A program made the position numbers and the translations under genes. A stretch of DNA of 35,712 nucleotides from Prevotella sp. UBA2725 (GTDB taxonomy: Bacteria; Bacteroidota; Bacteroidia; Bacteroidales; Bacteroidaceae), in the NCBI GenBank assembly GCA_002353825.1, contig DEKJ01000041.1, positions 1-35,712 of the forward strand, given 5' to 3'. Below the pieces are notes generated by a model, which saw only the letters and a program-made list of their open reading frames with translations, was not told the origin of the DNA and ran no database searches. This document shows positions 1 through 8,815 of the stretch, in pieces. Every line of letters starts with the position of its first letter. Position 1 is the first letter of the stretch.

Positions 1-1091
1 CGAAAACAATGGAAGGTGATATGCTTAGTGATGCCGGCCGATTGAATCCACCGTTGCAGTGGCTTAGAAATCCATGAAGGATCCGGCAGTCCCTCAAACA
101 CCAGTCGTTTGCCATCCAACCGTTCTCCGCATAACTGATAAGCCTGAGAGGATATTGGCATGTATTCCACGCCATGCGTCTTACGTTGCGTGAAATCGAG
201 TCTGTAGTGATCGCCGTCCTCTATCACTTCCTGCCACGTCATCAGTTTTATATCGACATGACGAAGACCGGTTAGAGCCGAAAAAAGTGCAGCCCGTTTG
301 ACGACAGGGATGGCGCAGGGTGTGTGCGCAAGGATGTTGAGCTCCCCAATGGTAAGATGTTCGCGCCGACTTTCCTCTTCGGGAATACCCTTCACCTTAG
401 CGGAAAGGTCCACGGTAAGGTATCCGTCTACAAAAGCCTGCTTCAGTCCTGCCTTGAAGATGGCAAAATAAGTAGAGGCCGTGTTCTGCGATATCGTACC
501 CGACTTATTGCCACCCATAGGAGCATACAGTATGAAGAACTTGAAGTTCTCTATCATGCCCAGGTCAATATCCCTGAAGAGTATTGTGTCGCCATTAGCA
601 TAAACCTTCAGCAACTCATAGACACGTCCCCAGTTGGTAATGATAGAGTCGGAGCTGTTCCGGTGCCTTTTCTCGGAAACCTGTTTGAAGTAAGGGATGA
701 AGTTTTGCATCGACCGCTCGTTTTGTGCTGCCTGCTCTGCCTCGTTGTCCGTATAGAGTGCGGCATTGTCGTATTCACGTTGTCGCAAGGCTCTCACCTT
801 GTCGGCATAGCGGCACGCTTCATTATCCATATCCGAGCGGCATACGATGACACCGTTGATGTCCCGCTTGGGTTTGTACGACACAGAACCGTCGGCATTA
901 GGCCGTGATGGTCGGTCCTTATCCCATACTGGGGTCGTGATGGTACGGTTCAATGCCTCTTTATGCCGCGACGGCTTAGCGCCGGGATAGGCAAATACTG
1001 GGTAGCTCTCAATGATGAGATACCATTCTTCACGATACTCCGACTTGCGGAGCTTTACTGTACACTTGGTGTTGGGGAGTGGTTTCTTCAT
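1..1091 (-). CDS. Tyrosine-type site-specific integrase, C-terminus cut by window edge
   Basis: I translated this by hand from the ATG at 1091; 363 codons are visible and the frame runs off the left edge without a stop. The N-terminal part has SAM-like core-binding sequence typical of Bacteroidetes integrases. The catalytic arginine is in TGLRHVD (about R277). A HCF followed by the first two bases of an Arg codon sits at the very edge (H361), matching the HxxR motif; the catalytic tyrosine lies outside. The ATG overlaps the stop of the upstream HTH gene by 4 bases (ATGA), so the two are translationally coupled. It probably integrates and excises an element lying to the left. Function is established for the family; the target site here is unknown. 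Confidence 0.9.
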   Translation of the reverse strand, partial: MKKPLPNTKCTVKLRKSEYREEWYLIIESYPVFAYPGAKPSRHKEALNRTITTPVWDKDRPSRPNADGSVSYKPKRDINGVIVCRSDMDNEACRYADKVRALRQREYDNAALYTDNEAEQAAQNERSMQNFIPYFKQVSEKRHRNSSDSIITNWGRVYELLKVYANGDTILFRDIDLGMIENFKFFILYAPMGGNKSGTISQNTASTYFAIFKAGLKQAFVDGYLTVDLSAKVKGIPEEESRREHLTIGELNILAHTPCAIPVVKRAALFSALTGLRHVDIKLMTWQEVIEDGDHYRLDFTQRKTHGVEYMPISSQAYQLCGERLDGKRLVFEGLPDPSWISKPLQRWIQSAGITKHITFHCF

Positions 1092-1651
1092 GACTTCACA
1101 ACATCTTTATAAAGGTGATCAATATCTTCTTTTGGCGCATAGACAAAGTTGCCTATCTGCCGAATAGGGATGGAATACTTACGTATATGTGTATAGACCG
1201 TGCTGTCGTCTATACCATAAGTCTTTGAGATTTCGCCAATGGTGTAACAGTCCTCAGGCTCCAGATGGTAAGACTTGGGTAAAGGCTTACTTCTATCAAT
1301 GGGCTCCGTGCGAAGTGGAACCTTATCCAGCAGTACCGACTTGTTGACACGCGTCAGACGTTGCCCAATGTTGACTGCGGGTAAAACGCCCTTTCTTATC
1401 AATCGGTAAATCGTATCCCTGCTGATACCAAACAAGGCAACAGCTTCTTGAACAGAGATATAATCTCTGGCATAAGGAATATTCTCTACGATGTCATTCA
1501 GCTGGCTCATCCTCTTTTTGACAGCCTCTCTTTGATCATAAGCCCTCTGAGAGCATCGACGAGAACAATACTTCGAATCAAGAGTCTTTGCGATGAACGT
1601 ATTACCGCAATACTGACACTTCCGTTTAATCTCAAACTTAGCTGCTGGCAT
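1088..1651 (-). CDS. Zinc-finger/double helix-turn-helix protein paired with integrase
   Basis: The protein has 187 residues. The N-terminus has a CQYCGNTF...YCSRRCSQRAY pattern, a likely small zinc ribbon. Two MerR/excisionase-like HTH segments follow: SVQEAVALFGISRDTIYRLIRKG (about 67-89) and YTIGEISKTYGIDDSTVYTHIRK (about 136-158). Genes of this kind sit directly upstream of integrases in Bacteroidetes elements and are usually called excisionase or DNA-binding protein. The gene overlaps the integrase start by 4 bases. A role as recombination directionality factor or int regulator is inferred. A TATATTTG -7 box lies about 90 bases upstream. Confidence 0.85.
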   Translation of the reverse strand: MPAAKFEIKRKCQYCGNTFIAKTLDSKYCSRRCSQRAYDQREAVKKRMSQLNDIVENIPYARDYISVQEAVALFGISRDTIYRLIRKGVLPAVNIGQRLTRVNKSVLLDKVPLRTEPIDRSKPLPKSYHLEPEDCYTIGEISKTYGIDDSTVYTHIRKYSIPIRQIGNFVYAPKEDIDHLYKDVVKS

Positions 1652-1738
1652 GTTGTACCGTATTAAGTTGGGTTACGTATGAATAAGTATGGATAAGTCG
1701 CACCTTGTCAGAAATTAGGTCGCGTTCCAAATATGGTA

Positions 1739-1746
1739 CAAATATA
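1739..1746 (-). promoter_or_regulatory. Candidate -7 box for the HTH-integrase operon
   Basis: Read on the minus strand this is TATATTTG, matching the Bacteroidetes -7 consensus TAnnTTTG. It lies about 90 bases upstream of the HTH gene start. I did not find a convincing -33 TTTG element. Confidence 0.45.
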
Positions 1747-1795
1747 AGATAAAAATCGGAAGAAATCGGTAATTATACAAAGATTAACCAAAACA

Positions 1796-1830
1796 AAAAT
1801 GGGTGTAACCTATTGAGTTACACCCATTTT
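1796..1830 (-). terminator. Intrinsic terminator after dnaK
   Basis: A 14-bp perfect stem (AAAATGGGTGTAAC at 1796-1809 pairing with 1817-1830) surrounds a 7-base loop. On the minus strand it is followed by a T-rich tract (ATTTTTGTTTTGG). It lies 30 bases past the dnaK stop. The stem symmetry with A/T arms means it could also stop transcription on the plus strand. Confidence 0.85.
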
Positions 1831-1860
1831 CTTATTTATCGTTATTGATAGTTGTCAATA

Positions 1861-3804
1861 TTACTTCACCTCCTCGAAGTCGGCATCCTGGATATTGTCG
1901 TCCGACTTGTTGTCAGATCCGTTGTTGGTGTTCTGCTGCGAACCGGCACCGGCGTTGGCACCGCCCTGGAAGCCCTGGGCACCAGCCTGAGCACCGCCCT
2001 GACCATACATCTGGGCTGAGGCAGCCTGAACAGCAGTGTTCAGAGCAGCGGTAGCAGTGTCGATAGCGTTGAGATCCTGAGCCTTGTGAGCATCCTTCAA
2101 CTGTTGGAGAGCCTGCTCGATAGCGGGCTTCTTGTCAGCCGGGATCTTATCGCCATTATCCTTGAGGAAGTTCTCAGTAGTGAAGATCATGGAATCAGCC
2201 TGGTTGAGCTTATCCACTTTCTCACGCTCCTTCTTATCAGCCTCCTCGTTGGCCTTAGCCTCAGCCTTCATGCGCTCGATATCCTCCTTGGAGAGTGAGC
2301 TGCTGGCCTCGATACGGATGCTCTGCTCCTTGCCGGTAGCCTTATCCTTAGCGGATACGTTCAAGATACCGTTGGCATCGATATCAAATGTCACCTCAAT
2401 CTGAGGAACACCACGGCGAGCCGGAGCAATACCCTCAAGGTTGAACTGACCGATACTCTTGTTCTGAGCTGCCATCGGGCGCTCACCCTGCAGCACGTGA
2501 ATAGTCACGGCTGTCTGGTTATCTACAGCCGTAGAGAACGTCTCAGTCTTCTTGCAAGGAATAGTGGTGTTGGCATCGATCAACTTTGTCATCACACCAC
2601 CCATGGTCTCAATACCAAGGGTCAACGGAGTGACATCAAGCAGGACGATATCGCCTGCACCCTTCTCGTTGTTCAAGATAGCACCCTGAATAGCTGCACC
2701 TACAGCAACCACCTCATCGGGGTTCACACCCTTAGAAGGCTCCTTGCCGAAGTAGTTCTTCACCAAAGTCTGCACAGCAGGGATACGGCTTGAACCACCT
2801 ACGAGGATGACCTCGTCGATATCCGATGTAGAGAGCTTAGCGTCGCGGATTGCGTTCTGGCAAGGAACGAGGCACTTCTGAATAAGATCGTGGCAGAGCT
2901 GCTCAAACTGAGCACGTGTCAACGTCTTTACCAAGTGCTTTGGCACACCACCCTCAGCAGAGATATAAGGAAGGTTAATCTCTGTAGAAGTAGTAGACGA
3001 GAGTTCAATCTTTGCTTTCTCAGCAGCCTCCTTCAGGCGCTGCATGGCCATCGGGTCTTTGCGAAGATCGATACCCTCATCAGCCTTGAAGCCGTCAGCA
3101 AGCCAGTCGATGATCTTCTGGTCGAAGTCATCACCACCCAGGTGTGTATCACCATTAGTAGCAAGCACCTCGAACACGCCGCCACCGAACTCAAGGATAG
3201 AGATATCGAATGTACCACCACCAAGGTCGAACACAGCGATCTTCATATCCTTGTTAGCCTTGTCCACGCCATAAGCCAGGGCAGCAGCCGTAGGCTCATT
3301 GACGATACGACGGACGTTCAGGCCGGCGATAGCACCAGCTTCCTTAGTAGCCTGACGCTGAGAGTCGGAGAAGTAAGCAGGCACCGTGATGACGGCATCC
3401 GACACTTCCTGGCCGAGGTAATCCTCAGCGGTCTTCTTCATCTTCTGCAGAATCATGGCCGAGATCTCCTGCGGTGTGTAAGGATGTGCGGCACCCTCAA
3501 TCTGCACCTTAGGATAACCGTTATCGTTGATGACGGTGTAAGGCACACGCTCTGCCTCCATCTTGCTCTGCTCATAGGTCTCACCCATGAAACGCTTGAT
3601 AGAATATACAGTGTTCTTCGGGTTCGTGATGGCCTGACGCTTTGCAGGATCACCCACCTTACGCTCACCGTCTTTCATGAAGCCTACCACAGAAGGTGTG
3701 GTACGCTTGCCTTCAGAGTTTGCAATCACTACCGGCTCGTTGCCTTCAAATACGGCTACGCAGCTGTTGGTAGTACCTAAGTCGATTCCAATAATCTTTC
3801 CCAT
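1861..3804 (-). CDS. dnaK: Molecular chaperone DnaK (Hsp70)
   Basis: A full-length Hsp70 of 647 residues that refolds client proteins using ATP, with DnaJ and GrpE as partners. Visible motifs: IGIDLGTTNSCVAV at the N-terminus (phosphate 1), FDLGGGTFDIS (phosphate 2, about 190-205), VGGSSRIP (adenosine motif), the linker DVTPLTLGIETMGG, and the substrate-binding domain. The helical lid ends in a Gly/Ala/Gln-rich tail and a terminal EEVK. dnaJ and grpE are not adjacent, as is common in Bacteroidetes. The 130-base upstream gap has no clear TAnnTTTG box, so I cannot state how it is regulated. Confidence 0.98.
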   Translation of the reverse strand: MGKIIGIDLGTTNSCVAVFEGNEPVVIANSEGKRTTPSVVGFMKDGERKVGDPAKRQAITNPKNTVYSIKRFMGETYEQSKMEAERVPYTVINDNGYPKVQIEGAAHPYTPQEISAMILQKMKKTAEDYLGQEVSDAVITVPAYFSDSQRQATKEAGAIAGLNVRRIVNEPTAAALAYGVDKANKDMKIAVFDLGGGTFDISILEFGGGVFEVLATNGDTHLGGDDFDQKIIDWLADGFKADEGIDLRKDPMAMQRLKEAAEKAKIELSSTTSTEINLPYISAEGGVPKHLVKTLTRAQFEQLCHDLIQKCLVPCQNAIRDAKLSTSDIDEVILVGGSSRIPAVQTLVKNYFGKEPSKGVNPDEVVAVGAAIQGAILNNEKGAGDIVLLDVTPLTLGIETMGGVMTKLIDANTTIPCKKTETFSTAVDNQTAVTIHVLQGERPMAAQNKSIGQFNLEGIAPARRGVPQIEVTFDIDANGILNVSAKDKATGKEQSIRIEASSSLSKEDIERMKAEAKANEEADKKEREKVDKLNQADSMIFTTENFLKDNGDKIPADKKPAIEQALQQLKDAHKAQDLNAIDTATAALNTAVQAASAQMYGQGGAQAGAQGFQGGANAGAGSQQNTNNGSDNKSDDNIQDADFEEVK

Positions 3805-3937
3805 AATAGTATGTATTTTTTATTTATTATCGTTGTTAATGTTGCTTGAACGTAATGTTCGCTGTCAATTAAACAAACGATATGCCAAGGACAGACTCGT
3901 GGATTACGACTGACAGATTGGCACAAAACAAACCATA

Positions 3938-6481
3938 CTATTTGCGGATCACTACGACACTATAAGCCGGGAGTGTGACTTTTTGACCTTCGATCGTTGT
4001 CTTCACAGCCTCTACCTGCTTGTTGCCAGGCTTTCCGCCAAAGCCTTCGGCCACGGTGCCGTCAGCTATTGACAGGCCCTTGACAGTTACTGTCAGCGGC
4101 TGGGGAAGCGCATTGACAAGTTTGACAATGGTCTGACCGGCGTCATTCTTCACGACACTGGCACTGACACGATAGCCCACAGATGCTGGCAGGTCGAAAG
4201 ACGAACTGACATACTCATCGCCACTGTTGTTACCCCACAGTTTCTGCGTGTAATAGCTCGGCGTGAGAGCCGTGATGCTGTCACGATTGAAATAGATCAT
4301 ATCCGGATTCCAGTTCTGATGCTCCTCATTGCAGAACAACGGAGCATAGCTTGACATCCTCACCACATCGCCGTTACGCTCCAGTGAGCAGAGGTGCAAT
4401 GCCTCAACGAGCGCATTCTCCACCGTGCGGCCTTGCGAAGCCCACTCACCAAGGTAGACCTTCGGGGCCGTGCGGTCATAGGTGTCGTAATAATCCTGAT
4501 TGTGCATGAACCAGCCCGGTGACTCATAGTAGTGCTCGTCGACCATGTCGATGACTTTCTTGTTCTCCTTGGCATACTTCCAACCTTCAATATAGTCGGC
4601 TGAAGGATAATGGAACGGGCCCACGGTGCCACAGACCGTGATGTTCGGATACTTTGCTTTCACGGCCTCAGCAATCATCTTGAACCGCTCTTCAAAGACG
4701 GTAGAGATGATGTCCTCATTGCCTATACCTATATATTTAAGGTTAAACGGAGCTGGGTGACCGGCATCAGCGCGCATCTTCGCCCATTTAGAAGTAGCGG
4801 GATCGCCATTGGCCCAGTCGATCATGTTCAAGATCTCCTGACAGTAAGCCGGCATGTCCTTCATCGGGATACCACCCTGCTGTCCGGCATAGCCATCCTT
4901 GTTTGCCGCCGAGTTCTGGCAAGGCACACCTGCAGCGAGCACAGGCAACGGCTCAGCACCGATGTCCTCACAGAACTGGAAATACTCATGGAATCCCAGT
5001 CCACGCGTCTGGTGATAGCCCCAGATGTTCTTTGCCGGCTTGCGGTCCTGCCAAGGCCCCACGCTCTCGTTCCAGTGATAGATGTTATCGAGGCCCTGGC
5101 CGTGACTCATGCAACCGCCGGGGAAGCGCATGAACTTCGGATGCAGGGCTGCCACAGCCTCTGCGAGGTCTTTACGTAGTCCGTGTCCTTTGAAGGTGTC
5201 GTGAGGGAAGAGGCTCACCATGTCCACGTCTACCTTACCGTCTTTCAACGGCGTCAAGGCGAGCTTAACATCTCCCTTCACCATTTTCTTGTCCACAATA
5301 AGTGGTAAAGCAAAACGTTGCCAACCGGTGCCTTCGAGCTTAATTTTCTCTTTGGCATAGACCATTCCGTTCTTGCCGATAAGCGACACGAGCACCTGGT
5401 TCCTTACGCCGTCTACGGCACGCAGATAAACGGAAAAGTCGAACTGCTCTAAAGGCACTGCCGTTGTCACGCCCCAACTCTTTCCGCTCCAACCATTATT
5501 AAATAAGGTGTCGGTCTTGGTAAGGATCGCATAGTGTGGATTATTCGCAGAGAGCGGATTGTCAGTACTGATTACGATAGGATGATTGGACGACCAGGCC
5601 GTCTCCGGCTTCCATCCCCAATGATCAGCAGCCGAATATTCGAAGTCTCGGTTCTGCACGAGCTCAGCATAGAGTCCACCGTCTGCTGCATAACTGATAT
5701 CCTCAAAGAACACGCCCACGAGCTTGTCCGTGATCTTCTTTGTCTTCGACTCGTCCACTGTCAGTGTGGCACTGACGCCGTTGCCCAATGAAGCAAAGCG
5801 CGAGGCATCGTCTTTCATGCGCTCAGCATAGAGCTTATTTGCATTAGCGAGGGTATGAAAATAGTTCAGGATATAGTCGAGATGTACCTTTGGCACCTCA
5901 AACTGGTTACCGGAATACAACTGTCCTGCTACCGTGGCAGAATCCATGATCCAGGCATCGTCACCGATAGAACTTGGCGTCCTGTCCTCATTGAAATGGC
6001 GGAAGTTCTTGTCGGCCTTGACATACCGGCGCGAGCCATCCTTCGTCTTAAAATAGATGTCGAAAGAGCCGTCGTCCATCTGAAACATCACGGGAGCCAA
6101 GGCACCTTTCTCGCTCATCCTCGGATAGTCCTGCGGACGCCAGGTCACAAGATCCTCACTGTAGGCCGCTGCGAAACATGGCGCATAGTTGTTGACAGAA
6201 AAGAGCAGTCGCCATGACCCGTCGGCGGCATGAAGGACATACGGCGTATACATCTTCTTCTCAGCGCCCCACGGCCCATAGTCGGACCCGCAAAGCTGCC
6301 CGATATCCTCCCACTGCTCCTTATCAGTGAGATAAGCAACATGCAGGCCCTTCGTTGCACCGGGACTATAAACAAAGATCTGACACGTCGTGTCCTTTCC
6401 CGCCAACTCATAGGCGGGTCTCGACTGTGCACCGGCATGGAGAGAGAATGCCAATGCGGATAATAGAAGTATCTTTTTCAT
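3938..6481 (-). CDS. Secreted GH51 alpha-L-arabinofuranosidase
   Basis: An 847-residue protein with a clear signal peptide (MKKILLLSALAFSLHAGAQS). Residues about 20-200 resemble a beta-propeller segment (YTPYVLHAADGSWRLLFS, AAYSEDLVTWRP) of the kind seen in GH43 enzymes, placed before the GH51 part. The catalytic barrel contains RFPGGCMSHG, YIGIGNED (acid/base Glu about 589) and YLGEWAS (nucleophile Glu about 679). A C-terminal beta-sandwich follows. It should release terminal arabinofuranose from arabinan or arabinoxylan in the periplasm or at the cell surface. It lies upstream of dnaK on the same strand with a 133-base gap. The family call is firm; substrate preference is not readable. Confidence 0.93.
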   Translation of the reverse strand: MKKILLLSALAFSLHAGAQSRPAYELAGKDTTCQIFVYSPGATKGLHVAYLTDKEQWEDIGQLCGSDYGPWGAEKKMYTPYVLHAADGSWRLLFSVNNYAPCFAAAYSEDLVTWRPQDYPRMSEKGALAPVMFQMDDGSFDIYFKTKDGSRRYVKADKNFRHFNEDRTPSSIGDDAWIMDSATVAGQLYSGNQFEVPKVHLDYILNYFHTLANANKLYAERMKDDASRFASLGNGVSATLTVDESKTKKITDKLVGVFFEDISYAADGGLYAELVQNRDFEYSAADHWGWKPETAWSSNHPIVISTDNPLSANNPHYAILTKTDTLFNNGWSGKSWGVTTAVPLEQFDFSVYLRAVDGVRNQVLVSLIGKNGMVYAKEKIKLEGTGWQRFALPLIVDKKMVKGDVKLALTPLKDGKVDVDMVSLFPHDTFKGHGLRKDLAEAVAALHPKFMRFPGGCMSHGQGLDNIYHWNESVGPWQDRKPAKNIWGYHQTRGLGFHEYFQFCEDIGAEPLPVLAAGVPCQNSAANKDGYAGQQGGIPMKDMPAYCQEILNMIDWANGDPATSKWAKMRADAGHPAPFNLKYIGIGNEDIISTVFEERFKMIAEAVKAKYPNITVCGTVGPFHYPSADYIEGWKYAKENKKVIDMVDEHYYESPGWFMHNQDYYDTYDRTAPKVYLGEWASQGRTVENALVEALHLCSLERNGDVVRMSSYAPLFCNEEHQNWNPDMIYFNRDSITALTPSYYTQKLWGNNSGDEYVSSSFDLPASVGYRVSASVVKNDAGQTIVKLVNALPQPLTVTVKGLSIADGTVAEGFGGKPGNKQVEAVKTTIEGQKVTLPAYSVVVIRK

Positions 6482-6506
6482 TCGTTGATTATTTCATTGT
6501 TTCTTG

Positions 6507-6514
6507 CAAAATTA
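6507..6514 (-). promoter_or_regulatory. -7 box of the GH51 gene
   Basis: Minus-strand TAATTTTG matches TAnnTTTG and lies 25 bases upstream of the GH51 start codon. A possible -33 TTTG (in TTATTTGGG) is upstream at roughly the expected spacing. Confidence 0.65.
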
Positions 6515-6587
6515 ATAAAAAACGGTCTTTTTATTGAACATCCCAAATAACATTTATCTTTTCTTTGCTCAAATGAAATATTTTTCA

Positions 6588-6595
6588 TAACTTTG
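6588..6595 (+). promoter_or_regulatory. -7 box of tRNA-Leu
   Basis: TAACTTTG fits TAnnTTTG and would start transcription near 6602, about 55 bases before the mature tRNA. It is divergent from the GH51 promoter. Confidence 0.65.
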
Positions 6596-6605
6596 CACCA
6601 CATTT

Positions 6606-6636
6606 CGCTAAAGCACTCGCTAAAGCACTCGCTAAA
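6606..6636 (+). repeat. 12-bp tandem repeat in tRNA-Leu leader
   Basis: CGCTAAAGCACT occurs twice in tandem, followed by CGCTAAA. The repeat sits in the predicted 5' leader of the tRNA transcript, between the -7 box and the acceptor stem. No function is known to me. Confidence 0.8.
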
Positions 6637-6657
6637 AACAGCGTTATTATTATGTAT

Positions 6658-6739
6658 GCGCCTGTGGCGGAATTGGTAGACGCGCTAGACTTAGGATCTA
6701 GTTGCTCACGCAGTGCAGGTTCGAGTCCTGTCAGGCGCA
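6658..6739 (+). tRNA. tRNA-Leu (anticodon UAG)
   Basis: The acceptor arm GCGCCTG (6658-6664) pairs with CAGGCGC (6732-6738), with discriminator A at 6739. The anticodon stem CTAGA/TCTAG encloses the loop CTTAGGA, giving anticodon TAG. A long variable arm and the T-loop GGTTCGAGTCC are visible. CCA is not encoded. The 3' end doubles as the integration core of the islands that follow. Confidence 0.96.
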
Positions 6740-6742
6740 CAA
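6727..6742 (+). other. att core copy 1 (attL, inside tRNA-Leu 3' end)
   Basis: CCTGTCAGGCGCACAA recurs exactly at 22464-22479, and its last 13 bases recur at 10724-10736. Integration of NBU-like elements at a tRNA 3' end restores the tRNA and leaves such direct repeats. The precise crossover point cannot be read. Confidence 0.85.
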
Positions 6743-6746
6743 GATT

Positions 6747-6790
6747 AAATGCCAAATAGCTTGTTATCAGCTATTTGGCATTTTGCTTTT
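6747..6790 (+). terminator. Terminator downstream of tRNA-Leu, supplied by the island
   Basis: AAATGCCAAATAGC pairs with GCTATTTGGCATTT around a short loop, followed by TTTTGCTTTT. It lies inside the left end of the first island, so it replaces the original chromosomal terminator now found at 22484-22520. Confidence 0.8.
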
Positions 6791-6796
6791 GAAATA

Positions 6797-6818
6797 TTGG
6801 CGACAGAGTGGCGACATA
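6797..6818 (+). other. Paired integrase arm-type repeats, copy 1
   Basis: GGCGACA occurs at 6799 and again at 6810, an 11-base (one helical turn) spacing, within TTGGCGACAGAG and TGGCGACATA. The same pair with the same spacing is at 10790/10801 and 22330/22341, always close to an att core. Binding by the integrase is inferred. Confidence 0.7.
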
Positions 6819-6836
6819 TAGCCATTGAATCATCCT

Positions 6837-8105
6837 TTAATCTCTTAAAGCACTATGAAACGCAAAGCCCCCTTCACCTAATATCGCAGAGTAACTTGCG
6901 AGAAGGCATACATCGATGGTGACCAATGTCACATGTGCAAGTTGAGACATGAAGTTTCGGCAGGAGCAATCACACAGTCCCATGTATCTTTTATTATCCT
7001 CATAGAAGACTTCAATACCCCATCGCATAGATACGATATGCATTCATAAAGTCCAGCTTGAGATTGGTTGTTACAAGGAATTTCCATTTCTCTGCCTTTG
7101 TCCTTTTGCAAAAGAACAGCCGCACTTTCCTTGTGCCAAGGGTAACGTCAACAACTGCATACTTGCAATGAAGTGCCCGACTGTGTTTGATGAGCTTGGC
7201 CGCCTTTAGTTTCTCCAAGACAGCCTTTGCTGTGAGCTCACCCCCATTTGGTGCCGTATTTTGTGTTTCCCATCTTTCCCATGCCAAGCAGGTGGAACTT
7301 CTTGTATAAATGACAGACATAATCTACAAGTCCCGTATTGGTGAACCAGCTGTCTACAAGCAAGTAGTCAAAAGGAACATGATGTGCGCATGCGCGCTTC
7401 ACCATCTCCTTGATAAGCACACATTTCGACACCATGTATTCCTCCAATCTCTTGGTATCAATGCAATCCTTGTCTCTGGTCTTTGCAAAACGTCTTTTGT
7501 GTTGCTCTGCTGTCAAGCCCTGCGGCTTCTAGCCCTTCTTGCCATTCTCTCCCAGCAGACATTGCTCAAGCCCAAGAACCGTCTTTCAATCGCTCCAACA
7601 CATTGTCAAAGCCTTGAAACCAAGTATGCTGCGTTAAGCTACATGAGAGAATACCCGGCCGATGTTCTCAATGTGAAATCCTGTTTTTGGCAGGTCCGTG
7701 CCATCCACGATAAGAACAGAGGGAAGGCCTGATTCCTTTTGGTCAGCCCTAATGGTAATTCCTTCAATCATTTTTCTTACAATATGGTAAAGGACTTTTC
7801 GCCAATCGACATTGTCCTGCGACATAAAGTCGTAGAACAAATTCTTCTTTCCCGAGAACATACGACCGAGCACAGAGACCGGCATAGTGGGAGAAGCCTT
7901 TGATGTCAAAAAATGGCATAAACAAGAGAATGTAAAATATTTGGAGATTTGTTAACTTGCAGTTCGGCTTTTTAATTCCACCAAGCATCCTGCTGCTTAG
8001 ATTTAACCTGTCAACAAGGCTAGAATAGGCCTGAAGAAGGGCGAATTGCTGTTTTCCTTGGAAAAAGTTGCTGATCTCTGAGAAAATTTTAGTATTTTTG
8101 CGCAT
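6837..8105 (-). pseudogene. Frameshifted DDE (IS4-like) transposase
   Basis: The transposase is spread over several frames: MRKNTKIFSEISNFFQG...FFDIKGFSHYAG from 8105, then SVLGRMFSGKKNLFYDFM...VLIVDGTDLPKTG (first catalytic Asp) after a shift near 7885. A stop lies near 7634. The next piece has FDYLLVDSWFTNTGL (second Asp), another shift near 7255, then RWGIEVFYEDNKRYMGL (region of the catalytic Glu) to a stop at 6837. At least two frameshifts and internal stops make it inactive. I could not identify terminal inverted repeats. The 280 bases between its start and the promoter at 8389 hold nothing I recognise. Confidence 0.85.
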
Positions 8106-8388
8106 GGCTTTGAATGAGTGAGTCTCTTGTTTTTGACACCATAAAGTTACTCATTTTCCGTGAGATACGGAAACATTCAAAGCCTCTTTATGTCTTATTT
8201 TGTCACTATACTTTACTTCTGAAACTTGAGTTATTTTTCGTTGGACGTTTCTCTTATCGGGATTGTCATTTCATTTCTTTTGAGGTCAAAGTTGCGAAAA
8301 TCCCTCAATATTGTTTTGCCCGCCCAATAAATGCACAATGAATTAAATATTTTCTCCCTTTTTTATCCATTATCTAAAATATAATGTG

Positions 8389-8396
8389 TAACTTTG
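8389..8396 (+). promoter_or_regulatory. -7 box of candidate ncRNA
   Basis: TAACTTTG matches TAnnTTTG and would start transcription near 8402, just before a long non-coding, stem-rich stretch. Confidence 0.6.
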
Positions 8397-8400
8397 CAGA

Positions 8401-8744
8401 GCTTGCTCACGATGGGCCGACTTCGCAAGATGTCGGATCGGCTACAGGGAGGGAGCACCACTTATTGAGAAAAGTGTTTGCTAACGTTTGTTTTTGGTTG
8501 TCTTGAACGTCGGAACTTCAGAACACAAATCAAGAGCAATGCAGAGGTAGATGCTACGGGTTGGTACAATACAGGCTGTCCCGTTTGGTGTGCCGGCGGC
8601 TAACCATGCCGTCATGCACACCTTATGAGTGAGCAATGTTATATACCAAGGGCGTGGGTATCATGTCTGTTTGTTTATTTGTGAGGTTTCCGACGACCTG
8701 AAGGCAACGAACGAGCAGAAGCCAGATACCCCGCTTTCTTTTTG
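8401..8744 (+). ncRNA. Candidate structured RNA or long 5' leader
   Basis: About 340 bases with no convincing reading frame but many complementary segments. TGCTC (about 8404) pairs with GAGCA (about 8454), enclosing CCGAC/GTCGG. CACTT pairs with AAGTG. GGTGTGC (8587-8593) pairs with GCACACC (8616-8622), with an inner CGGC/GCCG. GGGTATC (8656-8662), extended by GCG, pairs with GATACCCCGC (8725-8734) and is followed by TTTCTTTTT, like a terminator. It could be a free RNA or the leader of the lipoprotein gene at 8816. I do not recognise the class; a 6S-like or Bacteroidales-specific RNA is possible. The structure was judged by eye only. Confidence 0.5.
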
Positions 8745-8815
8745 AGTGGTTTGCGATTTTATAAATAAACAAGCCTTGTTCTGGGTGTCTGACGGGCATA
8801 ACTTTTCAGTGTACA

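Noticed and set aside
324..908. Plus-strand open frame of 194 codons
   Set aside because: It is the shadow of the integrase on the minus strand, whose motifs (TGLRHVD, HCF-R) are clear.
2890..3780. Plus-strand frame of 296 codons inside dnaK
   Set aside because: Antisense of a strongly conserved gene; no start signals or family features.
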